Of a stretch of DNA of 64,000 bases, positions 38,990-49,735 are shown piece after piece. Numbering within the stretch: the first letter of the stretch is position 1; each line of letters opens with the position of its first letter. The notes beneath the pieces are model-generated. The model saw only the letters and a program-made list of their open reading frames with translations. It was not told the origin of the DNA and searched no databases. Source of the stretch: Zhengitettix transpicula (Eukaryota; Arthropoda; Insecta; Orthoptera; Tetrigidae); contig JAYJMR010000019.1 of assembly GCA_037074705.1 (NCBI GenBank), positions 62,001 through 126,000 of the forward strand, given 5' to 3'. The position numbers were made by a program, and so were the translations under genes.

Positions 38990-39118
38990 GTGAAACGTCA
39001 GTTGAGAAGACAGACAAAGTGTAGATGGAGCCTATTTAATCAGCTGCTCAGGATTGCAACCTCGCATGCAGAGTCCCTCTAGAGAAGAATGGAGCAACCT
39101 CCATCGTATGTGAATATT
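38990..39118 (+). other. Exon-like island, duplication copy 2
   Basis: This is the 129-bp partner of 34,373-34,501, with acceptor ccttttcag and donor AATATT|gtaagt intact. The ATG at 39,089 would give MEQPPSYVNI. If spliced in phase to the exon-like block at 43,891-43,936 it would continue VGSSVLQVTGALHFV. This is a suggestion from splice signals only. Confidence 0.4.
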
Positions 39119-39188
39119 GTAAGTGGCAACTCTTCCCTAAAACAATGTTCAAATTAAATTGAAAAACTTTGTCTGACTGAAAAATAAT

Positions 39189-39670
39189 AAAGATAGCCAG
39201 ATGGAGAAAAAAAAAGTGATAATATAAATAAACACAATGTTTCTGCCATCCTTGAGGTGCTAAGGAGAACCTAGAGAGAGACAACTGCACTAATCAGTAA
39301 AGTCTTTTCATGTGTTAGTTTGGATGTGTTTCATGATAGGAATGGATTGAAATTTGTTTCACAGAGATACTACGTCTATAACTTCCTCAAGAGTGCTGTG
39401 GTTACTGTTGTTTTTGAACCATGGGATGCCTTTGTAATTGTTGTGTGGAGTATTTGGGAAAAGTTTAAATAGGAAATGAAACTTGTTAATTTTGGCTGTC
39501 CTTAGGCGAAAATGATATCTAATTGAACAAGAGAATTGGTGAAAGAAAAATTGTTATAGATGTTGGTTGGCACGAAACAAGTTTAGTCAAGGAATGAATT
39601 TGTCTTTGATTTCCAAGTTACTTATATTGTCTTTATTTGTCTATCCTTATTATTATTATTATATATGTTG
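39189..39670. mobile_element. Foldback repeat, duplicate of 34,541-35,070
   Basis: The left arm (gccagatggagaaaaaaa, cacaatgtttctgccatc) and right arm (attgtctttatttgtctatc) correspond to those in duplication copy 1, with more decay. It was carried here by the segmental duplication, not by independent transposition. Confidence 0.55.
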
Positions 39671-39970
39671 AAATTATATACAGATTGTGTGTTAATACAT
39701 TATATTACAATGGAAATCCCTCCTTATCCTGTTTGATATTTGAAATATTTTGCTAATGATTCGGATACTTTTTACTGCAATTATGGACATAGTGAACATT
39801 TAGATTTTAACCACGATCCATTGCACATCTTTGTTTTTTTGATATTTTTAATTGAGGAGGCAAGTGGATTGATCTGCCGATGGTAAGCTAATGTAGTTGA
39901 ACAAGGTTGGTGAATTATTATTTTCCACTTACCATGGCAGTGAAGAGGTGTCACTCTCTCTGTATCAGAT

Positions 39971-40970
39971 CAGTCTATTATTCCTGTCCATTTAGATTTT
40001 AAACTTTGTTTAGGAAAAGAACATGTAAGAAAATATGCTCTTTGCTTAGGATTTACAAAAGTAAGTTTGACCTTTTTAATTAATAATCCCGGTAAAGTTT
40101 GTCAACATAATGTAATTGAAAAAAGTTTGCTGCTTTAAGAAAATTTGTATTCTTTGTAGTAGTGGTATTCTGTTTCTTCTTTGTTTACTGTTGCCTATTT
40201 TGTACATCATGAAGGTGACTGCAGATTTGAGTCAGTTTTTAGTGCATCTCAAGTACCACAAGGGCTGTCCACATCCAAGGATCCACCAGTGTCCGACACA
40301 ACGTCTTCGGCGACTTTCTGTCGTGAGGCTTTCCCTAATTGGCCGCTTGGCTCTGGTGGAACATCTGATATTTTTGTGATAGTAATATTTATTTATGATA
40401 AAATAAAGAGAGAATTTTCAATATTTAAAACATAATCAAATAAACTTTGTTCCCTATTTGGGACCAGAAGACATTTATTTAAAAAGAAGCGAGATTAATA
40501 TAATACGTAATAAAGTTTATTGCCCTACAATCTTTGTCATGAGACAGTAGAATTTGCTAAAGACTACTTTAAATGTAATCATACATAATAGAAGTGATTT
40601 AAAATAAATTTGTTCCTTAATATACAGAGTATTCACATGTAATATGCTGGTCTAATTAAGTACTCATCTTAGTGTGTGTAAAGAGAGACAGCAAAGTCTG
40701 CTTACCCTGAAATATACAGTCAGGCTGAGGAGGGAAAATATTCAAAGTTTTTGAGGGCCTTTGTAAGAAAGGAAGGTCCAGCCTGTGTGTCAGCAATTTG
40801 TGTAGTAGACGCAGAGGCAAAATTTAGCATCTAGTGGAACTACTAGGACTAATAGTGCGCCCCCACTCATTTGCAACTGACGTGATCAATCCACTTTTGT
40901 TTAAGTTGGTTAATTGCTTTTCTACTGGTTTGTTTAAAGCAAATGCTATAGGTCCTGAAGAAAAGTTTGT
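39971..40970. other. AT-rich stretch without identifiable gene
   Basis: Open frames of 80-90 codons exist on the plus strand around 40,116-40,435, but they overlap each other in different frames, lack splice or family support and have ordinary composition. I see no gene here that I can defend. Confidence 0.4.
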
Positions 40971-40974
40971 CGTG

Positions 40975-41160
40975 ACTTTGTACAGTAATTAATGATGCAG
41001 GAATCATTTGACTGGTACATTTACCTGACGAGCTTTTGCTTTTTGTAAACTGACGAGTGCAGTTGTCGCTCTAGGCTCTTCTTCGTATCTGATGTGTGGT
41101 GTTTATATCATCACTTTTTTGTTTGAATTGCTTATCTTTCTTATTCATTATTCAGTCAGG
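40975..41160 (-). mobile_element. Foldback repeat family, partial copy
   Basis: Right-arm sequence gtgtggtgtttatatcatcacttttttg with an inner gtgcagttgtcgctctaggc matches, in reverse complement, the left half of the hairpin at 62,120-62,375 (gcctagagcggcacaactgcac). Only one side is clear. Confidence 0.5.
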
Positions 41161-43890
41161 CGCAAGAAATATTCATTTCATAATTTGATGCCTAGCCTTT
41201 ATTAGCGCCTTCTATTTTGTTTTATGTTTATATTGTGTGTTTCTCACTTACGTTTTTCTTACTTTTGGCTTTCATATTTATTCAAGTTTTAAAACTTTGT
41301 TAAAAGTCTTGAACAAATTCTTCATTACATGTAACTAATTTGACCTAACGGGAAAGTCACACTTTGACTGTAATGTGAGCATCTGGTTTTTAAACAATTG
41401 GTGATTCAATTTACTTGATATGACTGATACACCTGTGCCTGAATGTATTTCCCATGTGCAACCAACAATTTAGCTTCACTGTGGCAGGTCAGATCTGACT
41501 GTTCTCTTAATTGCTGTTGTAAATTTTGAATCGGTTGCAAATGTCTGAAATAATTTGAAATAGGATTGCAGGAAGTTTAGTTTGTGAAGACTGGCTTATA
41601 TCAAAGAATACTGCAGGAGAATATTTAGTCTCTTAGTTTTGTCGATGACAAATGTATGGTATTTGTGGATCGTTGAATGTATGAAACGAAATTGGCGATG
41701 GGGGATTTTTTTGTAGGACAGGATGTAGTTTGTCATGGTTCTGATAAGATACAGGATTCTACAGTATTGAGTACTATTATTTTATCAGTTTTTCTCAATA
41801 CTGTATGTAATGTTTGTATGATGTTGAGAAGGTATTAGGCCATGTTACTGGAGCAGGTTCTTGCTTACTTGACGAGGTCCAGCAGCTTTCCTGTTGTTGA
41901 ATCTCTTCCTTAAATTTTTCATAGTAAATATGCTTAGCGTTTGGTTTGTCTGAGGGTTGTAGGAAAGGGTTGGTTATCAGTTGTCAAATAGGTTTGGTTA
42001 TTTGTTAGCTGGTTTAGTCTGAGGTTACATTTTGGAAAGTAAATTTATTGACTTTGAATAGGATATTAAAATAGTTGTGATGTGTTTGTGCACATGGGGA
42101 GGGTTGTTTGGTGCTTGCAATAAAACTAAATGAGGTGTTTGTACTAGTTGTGAATAATTGAGGCTGACATTTCAAATAATTTATTGTTAGTTTAATTTTG
42201 AGGCCTGTGTTTTATAATTGTTTAACTTCATTCAGTTGTATTTTATTTTGTGGCTGTGTAAATGTATGAAGAACATATTTAAGGTTAGTTTACTAGTTGT
42301 ATGGCTTTGATGTCTGTTAATTAAGAGTGGTGGCAGTCTTTGATTATCCTATAATAAGTCCTCTGGACATTGTTTCTTCAATGTGGAAGTGCTTGTAATA
42401 TTTCCATTAATTTGTGAGGGAGTTTTCCTGGCAGCATCTAAATACATGAAGGCAATTACGAGACATGTTATTGAGCCTTGGGGAACACGTAGCTTAATGT
42501 TTTGAAGAGAGGACTTTGTACATTTAATATTGGTGGTTTATTTGTTACACAAGACGTTGATAATGATAGTGGTCTTAATTCCCACACCTGTGTAGTAATT
42601 TATTCCACAGATGAAGACAATGAGCTGCAATTACTAACATTTATTTATTTTCACTATTTTGAAAGCAATTATATTACCTTTTTTGATGAAAGAAAATGTG
42701 CTTCTTTAATAATGCCAAAGATTGTGTGTCCCGATCCATCGCAACATGACAGACAACAACATGAACTTAATGCACTCTCAGCACTACGTGAGTTATGCTG
42801 AAAATTATGTAAAAGGTGAAAGAAAAAGTTAGCAATTTACCACAAATACTTATTGTGTACAATTTAAATTTTTTTTTATACTCGTGTACATAAAGTCGAC
42901 GAGTTGAGTCATGATGTTACTCAAATTGAAGTTTATTCCATCTGTAGTGCAGTCGTAGGACTTGATCCATCTCAAAACTATTCTTCTTCGTTTAACTTCC
43001 AGTTGGCCACCAAGTGCTTGTAAATGTGGCAGGGTTTTTCACAAATGCAGCTTTTAATTTCACTATCTTGAAAACTTGATGTTTTTAATTAAAGTAATTG
43101 TGTAAATGTGTAATGGTAGATTGTTGTAATAATTTGTATAATGGGTGAAGAAAAAAGTGACAGCTCTAAATAAGTGTAGCACTGCATCTCAAGTGTTTGA
43201 ATGGATAGAAAAAGTATTTGCTTTGTGAGGTGGATGGCTGCTGTTGTGGAAGCTTTAAGTGTATTTTCCATTGTTTCCAGCAGCAGACATGGGGTCCTGG
43301 AAAGTGAGCTGCCAGAGGAGTCTGCAGAAGGGAAGATGAGCCAATGAGGATGAAGTTTTCACAATTGACATGTACGCCCCAGTGTTATGTTTTAATAAAT
43401 GTATATAGTTGGTACTTTTGTTGATTTGTCTTTTGGAAAGTGAAAAACTTGATGTGATTGTTTAAATGGACAAAGATGGTTTAGTAAATGAGGGCTGAAT
43501 GTTTGATGCTGTGCCTGCAGCAGTTGAAAGCCAGCTTTGATGTTGGCTGGTGTCTTGGATCCTCTGGGTGTGTGACTAATTAGTCAATTACTTTGAATAT
43601 ATTCCAAGTATGAGGTTTTCTCACTGGGGGCTGTTTATAGTTTTCTTTGTGGGTAATTGAACATCGTTCTCCAGTGCCATGTGATTGCCAGTATAAATGT
43701 AGTTAAATTTTTGCTGACTGGTAATGTGCAACCTTTGTTTGAAATGCAGGCTGTAATCGGGGTTTAGAAATATGAAATGGTTTTACATTGATTGTGGGCT
43801 GTGCAAGTGTGTTGCTTGTTAGTGTAGAATTTAAATTAAGTAAAAACTTGTTGGCAAAATACTAATGTTCACTTTGATTATTTTTTGCAG
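41161..43890. other. T/G-rich stretch with no confident gene
   Basis: This is long T- and G-rich sequence on the plus strand. A plus-strand frame at 42,502-42,801 (99 codons) has no recognised domain. On the minus strand near 42,480 a piece reading RVPQGSITCL recalls the GVPQGS block of LINE reverse transcriptases, but the surrounding frame does not support it well enough for a call. Confidence 0.35.
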
Positions 43891-43936
43891 GTGGGTTCCT
43901 CAGTGCTGCAGGTGACTGGGGCTCTACATTTTGTTG
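43891..43936 (+). other. Exon-like block with strong splice signals
   Basis: An acceptor (attattttttgcag) and donor (TTGTTG|gtgagt) frame 46 bp that are open as VGSSVLQVTGALHFV. Another acceptor (cttttgttgcag) follows at 44,010, and in phase it would add GCGPLF and stop. Together with the island at 38,990-39,118 this would make a peptide of only about 31 residues, so a non-coding or small-peptide transcript is as likely as a protein gene. Confidence 0.25.
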
Positions 43937-44267
43937 GTGAGTTAAGTTCAGTGTTGCAATTTTTTTTGCTCTATTTCCAGTGTAGTAATTAAATCTTTCT
44001 TTTGTTGCAGGATGTGGTCCATTATTCTGAGGTTTGAAGAATATTTTTTTATGTTACATATTGGTAGAATTAAATTTATTAAATGGTTGAAATGATGTGT
44101 TTAATTTATTTCTAGCCTTGTTGCAAACTAAGTGTTGAAGTTTTAGGAAATGAAGGTGAACTAGTAAATAAAAATGACAATTGTAAATAATTAATCTGTA
44201 TTTATTTCCTTGCTTTAATTTTTCAACTGCTTCTCTTTCCTTGCTTTCATTCCTTCCTTGTATACAT

Positions 44268-44470
44268 GGTTCAGCTAGCTACATGTGCTGTGGTGTGTGT
44301 GGTTGGGGCAGCATGAGCTGTGGGTGGGCCTGGGGGGGAGCAGCAGGAGGGCCCGTAAAATTCACCCTAAGTCCAACTCAAAAAAACAGCTTTTCTGTCC
44401 AGCGTTTTAACTTTTCAGCTTCCACAGCTTCCCAGTCCAGCGTTTTGAGAAGTGAGTGGACCGAAGGCTA
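44268..44470. other. GC-richer block of unknown nature
   Basis: About 200 bp stand out from the AT-rich flanks (runs such as gtgggtgggcctggggggg). A plus-strand frame of 76 codons covers it, but composition alone explains the lack of stops. No domain is recognised on either strand. Confidence 0.3.
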
Positions 44471-44571
44471 AAAAGCCCCCAGCCTACACACTCCTCAAAA
44501 AAATTCCTGCAAATACACAACACAGAAAAATAAATAATTACTAAAATTCCCATTACAGTAATACAATACTT

Positions 44572-44965
44572 GGAGATAGGTTATTCCTGGATGGCTAAGA
44601 CGGCAAGGTGCTAGTGGTGCTTGGAGATAGGTTATTTGAGGGCGGCTAAGATGTCAAGGTGCTTCGAGATAGGTTATTTCTGGACAGCTAAGACGGTAAG
44701 ATGCTAGTGATACTTGGAGATAGGTTATTTATGGGCGGCTAAGATGTCAAGGTGCTTCGAGATAGGTTATTTCTGGACAGCTAAGACGGTAAGATGCTAG
44801 TGATACTTGGAGATAGGTTATTTCAGGGCAGCTAAGACGGCAAGATGCTAGCAATACTTGGAGATAGGTTATTTCAGGGCGGCTAAGACGGCAAGGTGCT
44901 AGTGGTGCTTGGAGATAGGTTATGGCAAGGTAATTGCATTGCTTGGAGATAGGTTATTTCTGGAC
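44572..44965 (+). repeat. Minisatellite, 51-bp unit with short variants
   Basis: The core ggagataggtta (or cgagataggtta) recurs at 44,572, 44,622, 44,665, 44,716, 44,758, 44,809, 44,860, 44,911 and 44,945. Spacing is mostly 50-51 bp, with two units of 42-43 bp that lack ctagtgatactt-like sequence. The long and short units alternate in the middle and so form a 93-bp higher-order unit present twice. Each unit contains a ggctaaga or agctaaga block. Confidence 0.9.
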
Positions 44966-45282
44966 ACTCGACCACATACCACAGAAAGCTATGATTACTT
45001 GGACATACTTTATTTCTACAAACCCTACAATGGAAGCATTGTATTTATTTCTAGAAATCATAGATGCAATGAAAGGAGGTTAGCTTAAAACATTGCAGAT
45101 AGTAAATTTTCCAAAACAAACTAAAAGTATCTGATGCTATTATTTACTAAGATTCTACTTTACATGTGCTATGACAAAGAAATATGAGCAACTCCACACA
45201 TTGATGGAAGTATATTTAATGTTGGATGTTTGCCTAAATGACACACGAAATGTTTAATTGAAAGAATAGAATAAACAAAGAT

Positions 45283-45357
45283 AAAATTTTGTAATTGAAC
45301 TTATTTTTTTAACTTTACTTAGCTGGGTCTGCAAGTAAAATGCAATTCACTGCTATG
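45283..45357. repeat. Left arm of inverted repeat framing a LINE fragment
   Basis: These 75 bp are the reverse complement of 46,988-47,057, with one 5-bp indel and very few substitutions (shared core agctgggtctgcaagtaaaa). The two arms enclose about 1.6 kb consisting of LINE reverse transcriptase sequence. Confidence 0.9.
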
Positions 45358-45364
45358 ATCATTC

Positions 45365-46930
45365 CGGCAACTCGACAATGTGGAAGACAACCTAGTATCA
45401 TCGACCCACTAATAGTCAACAACACAATATATTCTTCAGAAGAAGAAAAACAAAGAAATATTGGCCACACACCTGGAAAACGTGTTTACAACAAATGCAG
45501 ATGAACCTGTACTTGCTGTCCAAATATTCCACCTTAACTGAATTTCAATGTGGGAAGCCATCCCCCTGCCTACTCAAGAAACCCAGCTATATATACAGCG
45601 ACTGCCTAAACGGAAGACCCCTGGACCAGACCTGATAACCAACGAAAAATAGAAAAGCTTATAAAAGAAAGCTGTAGCCTATTTAACTTCAATTTGTAAT
45701 GGTTGAATAAGACTTGGTTACTTTCTTCTGGTATGGAGAATAGCAAACGTCTTACCAGTCTCCTAAACTAGCAAAAAAACAAACACGACCCTGTTAGCTA
45801 CAGACCCATAAGCCTACTGTCCACTTCAGCCAGGCTACTAGAGAAGGTGACCCTCACTAGACTGCAAGAATACATGCACGAACATGAAGTTATACCATCT
45901 CATCAGTTTGGGTTCAGACGATTGAAAAGGGATTTGAAGAGATGAAATATACTGCAGCAGTCTTTCTAGATCTGGAAAGAGCCTTCGACAAGATTTGGCT
46001 GGAAGAACTCTTGTATAAAATAATTAAATTAAACATTCCGGATTGCATAATAAAAACCATAGAATCCTTCCTGACCGACAGGACGTCAAGAGTAAGAATC
46101 AGTATCTAGTATTAAAACTACAAAAGCAGGAGTTCCCCCAAGGGAGTCTATTGGGATCAACCATGTGCTGACAGTGAACGACTCAACGCTAGCCACGTTT
46201 GCCGACGACACCACAATACTAGCACAGAGCGCCAAAATAGGAACTACAGTTCAATATCTTCAAAATGCAATTAATGTAATGTGTGATTGGTATAAAAAAT
46301 AGAAAATAAAAATTAACACTACTATATGCCAAGCAAAGATGTTCACACTCAACTACCGACACTCCGACTGCAAAATAATGAAATATCATGGAATCCAAAG
46401 GACTCAGCGAAAAAGTATCTAGGGGTCCACCTAGATGCAAAACTCAACTGTAGATAGCACATTCATAACAAACTAAATTAGTGTTACACAAGACTCTCTC
46501 TGCTCTACCTCCCTGATCAACCAAAAATCTCATCTTCAAGTTGAATCCTCGCTCCTAATTTATAAATCGATTCTTTGATCCATTCTTACATACGCCTGCC
46601 CAGCTTGGAGCAACGCCCTCCTACAAGTTCGTTCAAGAAACTTCAAACCATGCAGAATAAAGTGCTACATATCGCAATTAACGGCCCACGGTTCATACGA
46701 AACAGTCAAATCCACCAAGAATTAAAGGTTCCACTAATAACAAATTACATCCACAGACTTACGAGTAACTTTTTCAAAAATATAGTGAAGTGTAAAAGTG
46801 CAAAGAAATTTAACCTAGGACAAAAAAAACACCCATAAAAGACTTAAATGAAAGCTACCACAAGACTTACACAAATAATTGTCAACCTGTAAAATACCTG
46901 AACCCAATGTAATAAGCCAGAGGTGTGAAA
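45365..46930 (+). pseudogene. Decayed jockey-like LINE reverse transcriptase
   Basis: Plus-strand pieces in shifting frames follow the full order of a jockey-clade reverse transcriptase. HLENVFTTNADEPVLAVQ comes first, then KRKTPGPDLITN (the PGPD block), SYRPISLLSTSARLLEKV, PSHQFGFRR, AAVFLDLERAFDKIWLE (motif A), GVPQGS-like, TFADDTTILAQSAKIG (the catalytic ADD motif, present), a YKSIL...LTYACPAW block and a C-terminal KVLHIAINGPRF. At least six frameshifts or stops interrupt it. There is no gag, endonuclease or RNase H in view. It fills the space between two inverted-repeat arms almost exactly. Confidence 0.85.
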
Positions 46931-46987
46931 ATATTTTCACATAACCCTCTCTCCAAATATTCTTAGTCACATGATTTCTTATTATAA

Positions 46988-47057
46988 CATAGCAGTGAAT
47001 TGCATTTTACTTGCAGACCCAGCTAAATAAAGTTAAAAAAATCAATTACAAAATTTT
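46988..47057. repeat. Right arm of inverted repeat framing a LINE fragment
   Basis: This is the reverse-complement partner of 45,283-45,357. It lies directly after the LINE fragment's C-terminal region and short 3' tail. Confidence 0.9.
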
Positions 47058-47750
47058 CTGAAATTGACACACAATGAGCAATTCCTTCTTAAGATAGAAC
47101 TTGAAATAAATAAAAGTGATTACTACGTGGCCCATAACTTGTTTAATCAATTTTTGTATCACGAGTCAAGGAATCTCCAGACATTAACAACAGAAGTGGA
47201 AGAATAGTTTGGCAGAGGAACGAGATGGTTTTATTCCAATCTTCAGATTAGACAAGACTCAGTTTACAACAGCTGCTAATTTTGGAAATGTAGAAATATG
47301 AGCCAACTTCAGAACAGTTACAAAAAATAAGTCAGTAAATTTCCCAGGAGAATAGTTACCGAGTGACTGAAGTAATATTGGTAGCAGAGCAAAGTAGTAG
47401 TGAAATTGATATTAAACAGACAGAAGGCAAAGAATGAATACAGGACTGAGGAAGTTTTGTTGAAGCAGACTGGCATAGTTATTTTAAAAAAATTGAACAG
47501 ATTTGTACATGGACCAATAAAACAGCTGCCTGAGAACACAAGAAACATGTCACTTGTAACCATGAAGAGTCCCACGAATCAAATGTTTGTGAAACAACCC
47601 CAGTGCAGCAAAAGTAACCACAAGGCTGGTTCAGCATTACAATATAGAGGTCATTGGCTTGCTGATTGTTGAGGAAACCAAAATGGTGGTGAACAACACA
47701 CAAGGAAGTTAATTAAAGACTGGTAAAGTTGTATAAGTGCCAAGATGGCC
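47058..47750. other. Stretch between two LINE fragments
   Basis: No domain or repeat is recognised. Overlapping open frames of 70-90 codons on both strands (47,318-47,703) have no family support and are probably chance. Confidence 0.35.
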
Positions 47751-47751
47751 T

Positions 47752-48092
47752 TCACAATGTTTGGCTGGAAGGACTCTTGTATAAAATAATTAAATTAAAC
47801 ATTCCGGATTGCATAATAAAAACCATAGAATCCTTCCTGACCGACAGGACGTTAAGAGTAAGAATCAGTCAGTATCTAGTATTAAAACTACAAAAGCAGG
47901 AGTTCCCCAAGGGAGTCTATTGGGATCAACCATGTGCTGACAGTGAACGACTCAACGCTAGCCATGTTTGCCGACGACACCACAATACTAGCACAGAGCG
48001 CCAAAATAGGAACTACAGTTCAATACCTTCAAAATGCAATTAATGTAACGTGTGATTGGTATAAAAAATAGAAAATAAAAATTAACACTACA
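47752..48092 (+). pseudogene. Second copy of part of the LINE reverse transcriptase
   Basis: This is nearly identical to 45,991-46,322, covering motif A to just past the FADD motif (LLYKIIKLNIPDCIIKTIES through FADDTTILAQSAKI in shifting frames). Several of the same frame-breaking lesions are shared (for example the tag in ataaaaaatagaaaat), so it is a duplicate of an already dead copy or of a common dead ancestor, not an independent retrotransposition. Confidence 0.85.
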
Positions 48093-48900
48093 CATCCTGA
48101 AACTCTGCATTTGGAGTGAGGGGAGTCGAATGTAATAATTGGTGATCCTGTATAGTCTGAACTGTCTGTAAATATTGTGCAAAGATAAAAAAAACTAATA
48201 ATATTGGCATAAAAAACTACCAATGTATTTGAACTAAAGAAACAACCCTAAGGTCGATAAAATATGTGGGAGAAAAAGGGAAGTTGGGGTACCCAAAAAA
48301 ATTGAAGTATTGTAAGCTTTTCAAATAAGAAGAGAGTTTTACATGAAGAGCTATACACAGATGATAGAATGTGAGGCAGACATGTCTGTAAATAAATAAG
48401 ATGGCAATTAAGGATGTTGTATACAGCAAGCACAGGGCATCAAGAGGTTAGTGGAGCCAATTCTGCTTGCTCCAGACACGAGCGTGGTCACCCTGACTAG
48501 GTGTTCTAAATGTGGTCAATGAGCTATTGGGAAATTACAAAGGAAAATGAATATGACAAAAAAAAAGGCTTTAAATATTAATTTAAAAAATTGAAGATCA
48601 GAGACAAATCAGTCAACACACGACATACCCAATTACAAACTACAGAGGAACCACAAACCATAACCTAGCTTTTGTCCATTTACTACCAATAATTATATTC
48701 CAAAATAAAAAATTGGTGTATTCTTAAAATCTGTAATATAAAAAATTAATGTAGGGAGATCCAGATCAGTAACTGATCTGAAATTGTTAAAACTAATTTA
48801 AATATTAAATTCATATCATGAAAGGGTAAAGCTCTCAAGTGCCAATCAATTTTTAAATGGACAAAAGCCACATTACTTTCACCATAAACAAGAGTGAGGC
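48093..48900. other. AT-rich stretch without identifiable gene
   Basis: Minus-strand frames at 48,217-48,433 overlap in two phases and are hydrophobic only because of T-rich composition. I see no supported feature. Confidence 0.35.
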
Positions 48901-48907
48901 AAACTCA

Positions 48908-48988
48908 CCCAAACTGGAGGCTATTTCTGAGTTGGCCAGTCAGCTGCTGCCTGCTTCCCTGCCCAATACTTGACGGCGCAAACAAGTC
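48908..48988 (-). other. Candidate internal exon, minus strand
   Basis: The acceptor TATTCTTGCAG and donor TTTGG|GTGAGT bound 81 nt, exactly 27 codons, open as DLFAPSSIGQGSRQQLTGQ followed by LRNSLQFG. The block is GC-richer than its flanks. No partner exons could be joined confidently and the peptide is not recognised. A minus-strand donor near 51,205 (AATAGGC|GTAAGT) after a short ATG frame is a possible first exon. Confidence 0.25.
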
Positions 48989-49039
48989 CTGCAAGAATAT
49001 GAAAACTATTAATACATATATCTATCTTTCCCTCACCTT

Positions 49040-49044
49040 AATCT
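49040..49044. repeat. Target-site duplication of copia element, left
   Basis: AATCT lies immediately before the 5' LTR and recurs at 50,308-50,312 immediately after the 3' LTR. A 5-bp duplication is typical of Ty1/copia integrase. Confidence 0.8.
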
Positions 49045-49247
49045 TATTAAAGTAAAGTTTAATTATAGTATTTAAGTTTTTCGCCAAAAAAGTTATATTT
49101 CTGTTTTACAAGATGTTATAAATGGTAAAGAAAAGATTTGAGAATATAAAAGTGATTGAGTAACAATAATAGTGTAAGCAACAGTATTACTGAAATAAAT
49201 ATGCGTCAAATAAACTATTAAGGTGTTTAATTTAGATAAATACAACA
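49045..49247 (+). repeat. 5' LTR of miniature copia element
   Basis: This 203-bp direct repeat matches 50,098-50,307. It begins TATTAAAG (the 3' LTR has the canonical TG start, TGTTAAAG) and ends ACAACA. Differences between the LTRs are roughly a dozen and a half substitutions plus small indels, so the insertion is not recent. Confidence 0.9.
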
Positions 49248-49262
49248 GGTTATGGGTTACAG
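49248..49262 (+). other. Primer-binding site of copia element
   Basis: ggttatgggttacag starts directly after the 5' LTR. Drosophila copia primes from an internal part of initiator tRNA-Met with the site GGTTATGGGCCCAG. The match here is good apart from the middle bases, which supports a Ty1/copia identity independently of gag. Confidence 0.75.
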
Positions 49263-49339
49263 ACATGTCAATAAGAGTTAATAGCAAGTTTTGACACTAT
49301 GTAAAAGATTTAAATGTCAACAGAAAAAGCGACAACAAT

Positions 49340-49735
49340 TTGATGTTATGTATTTTCCAGAAGCTTCAATTATTGAATAGTGTTAGTTTGTCACGTGTGG
49401 AAATAAGTTTCAAGCACACTTGCAAAAGCACAGTCAAGAAAATACATATGAAGTTTCTTTTTTTGGTTAAAATCGTGGATTTATCAAGGCACATTATACC
49501 ATTAACTGGTGAGACAGATTGGCCAGTTTGGAAAAGAAACATTCAAGATTTATTAGATTATCATGAAGGAGCACTGGATGCCATTGATGGAAAGTTATTT
49601 AAACCAGAGACTTTACCAAAAGATGCAAGTGAATCGCAAATCAGCAAGTACAAGGAGAAATCTGATTTGTATCGCAAAGCAAACAGTTATGTAAAATCTA
49701 TGATATCAAGCTCAGTTACTGATGGAGTTGAATAA
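49340..49735 (+). pseudogene. Ty1/copia Gag, truncated
   Basis: This frame lies between the LTRs. The recognisable part is IIPLTGETDWPVWKRNIQDL followed by LDYHEGALDAIDG and a stretch of charged and coiled residues ending SYVKSMISSSVTDGVE. It matches the start of copia Gag (x-L-x-G-x-N/D-Y/W-x-x-W-K, then the W or A-x-D-G block). It is cut at a TAA exactly where a foldback repeat begins, so the zinc knuckle and the protease that would follow are gone. Residues upstream of MKFLFLVKI are probably leader translation. Confidence 0.8.

Larger units (their letters stand above)
35887..39970. repeat. Segmental duplication, copy 2
   Basis: This is the direct repeat of 32,529-35,393, expanded by an insertion of about 1.2 kb at 37,462-38,690. 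The right end of homology is near cactctctctgtatcaga (copy 1: cgctccctctgtgtcaga). The copies differ by many substitutions and indels, so the event is old compared with the satellite amplification. Confidence 0.9.

Noticed and set aside
42440..42500. Minus-strand GVPQGS-like reverse transcriptase block (RVPQGSITCL)
   Set aside because: Only one short motif-like match, without neighbouring conserved blocks in order.
42502..42801. 99-codon plus-strand protein
   Set aside because: No domain, no splice context and ordinary composition; chance opening cannot be excluded.
46219..46440. Minus-strand frames across the LINE fragments (also 47,988-48,223)
   Set aside because: They are antisense shadows of the decayed plus-strand reverse transcriptase.
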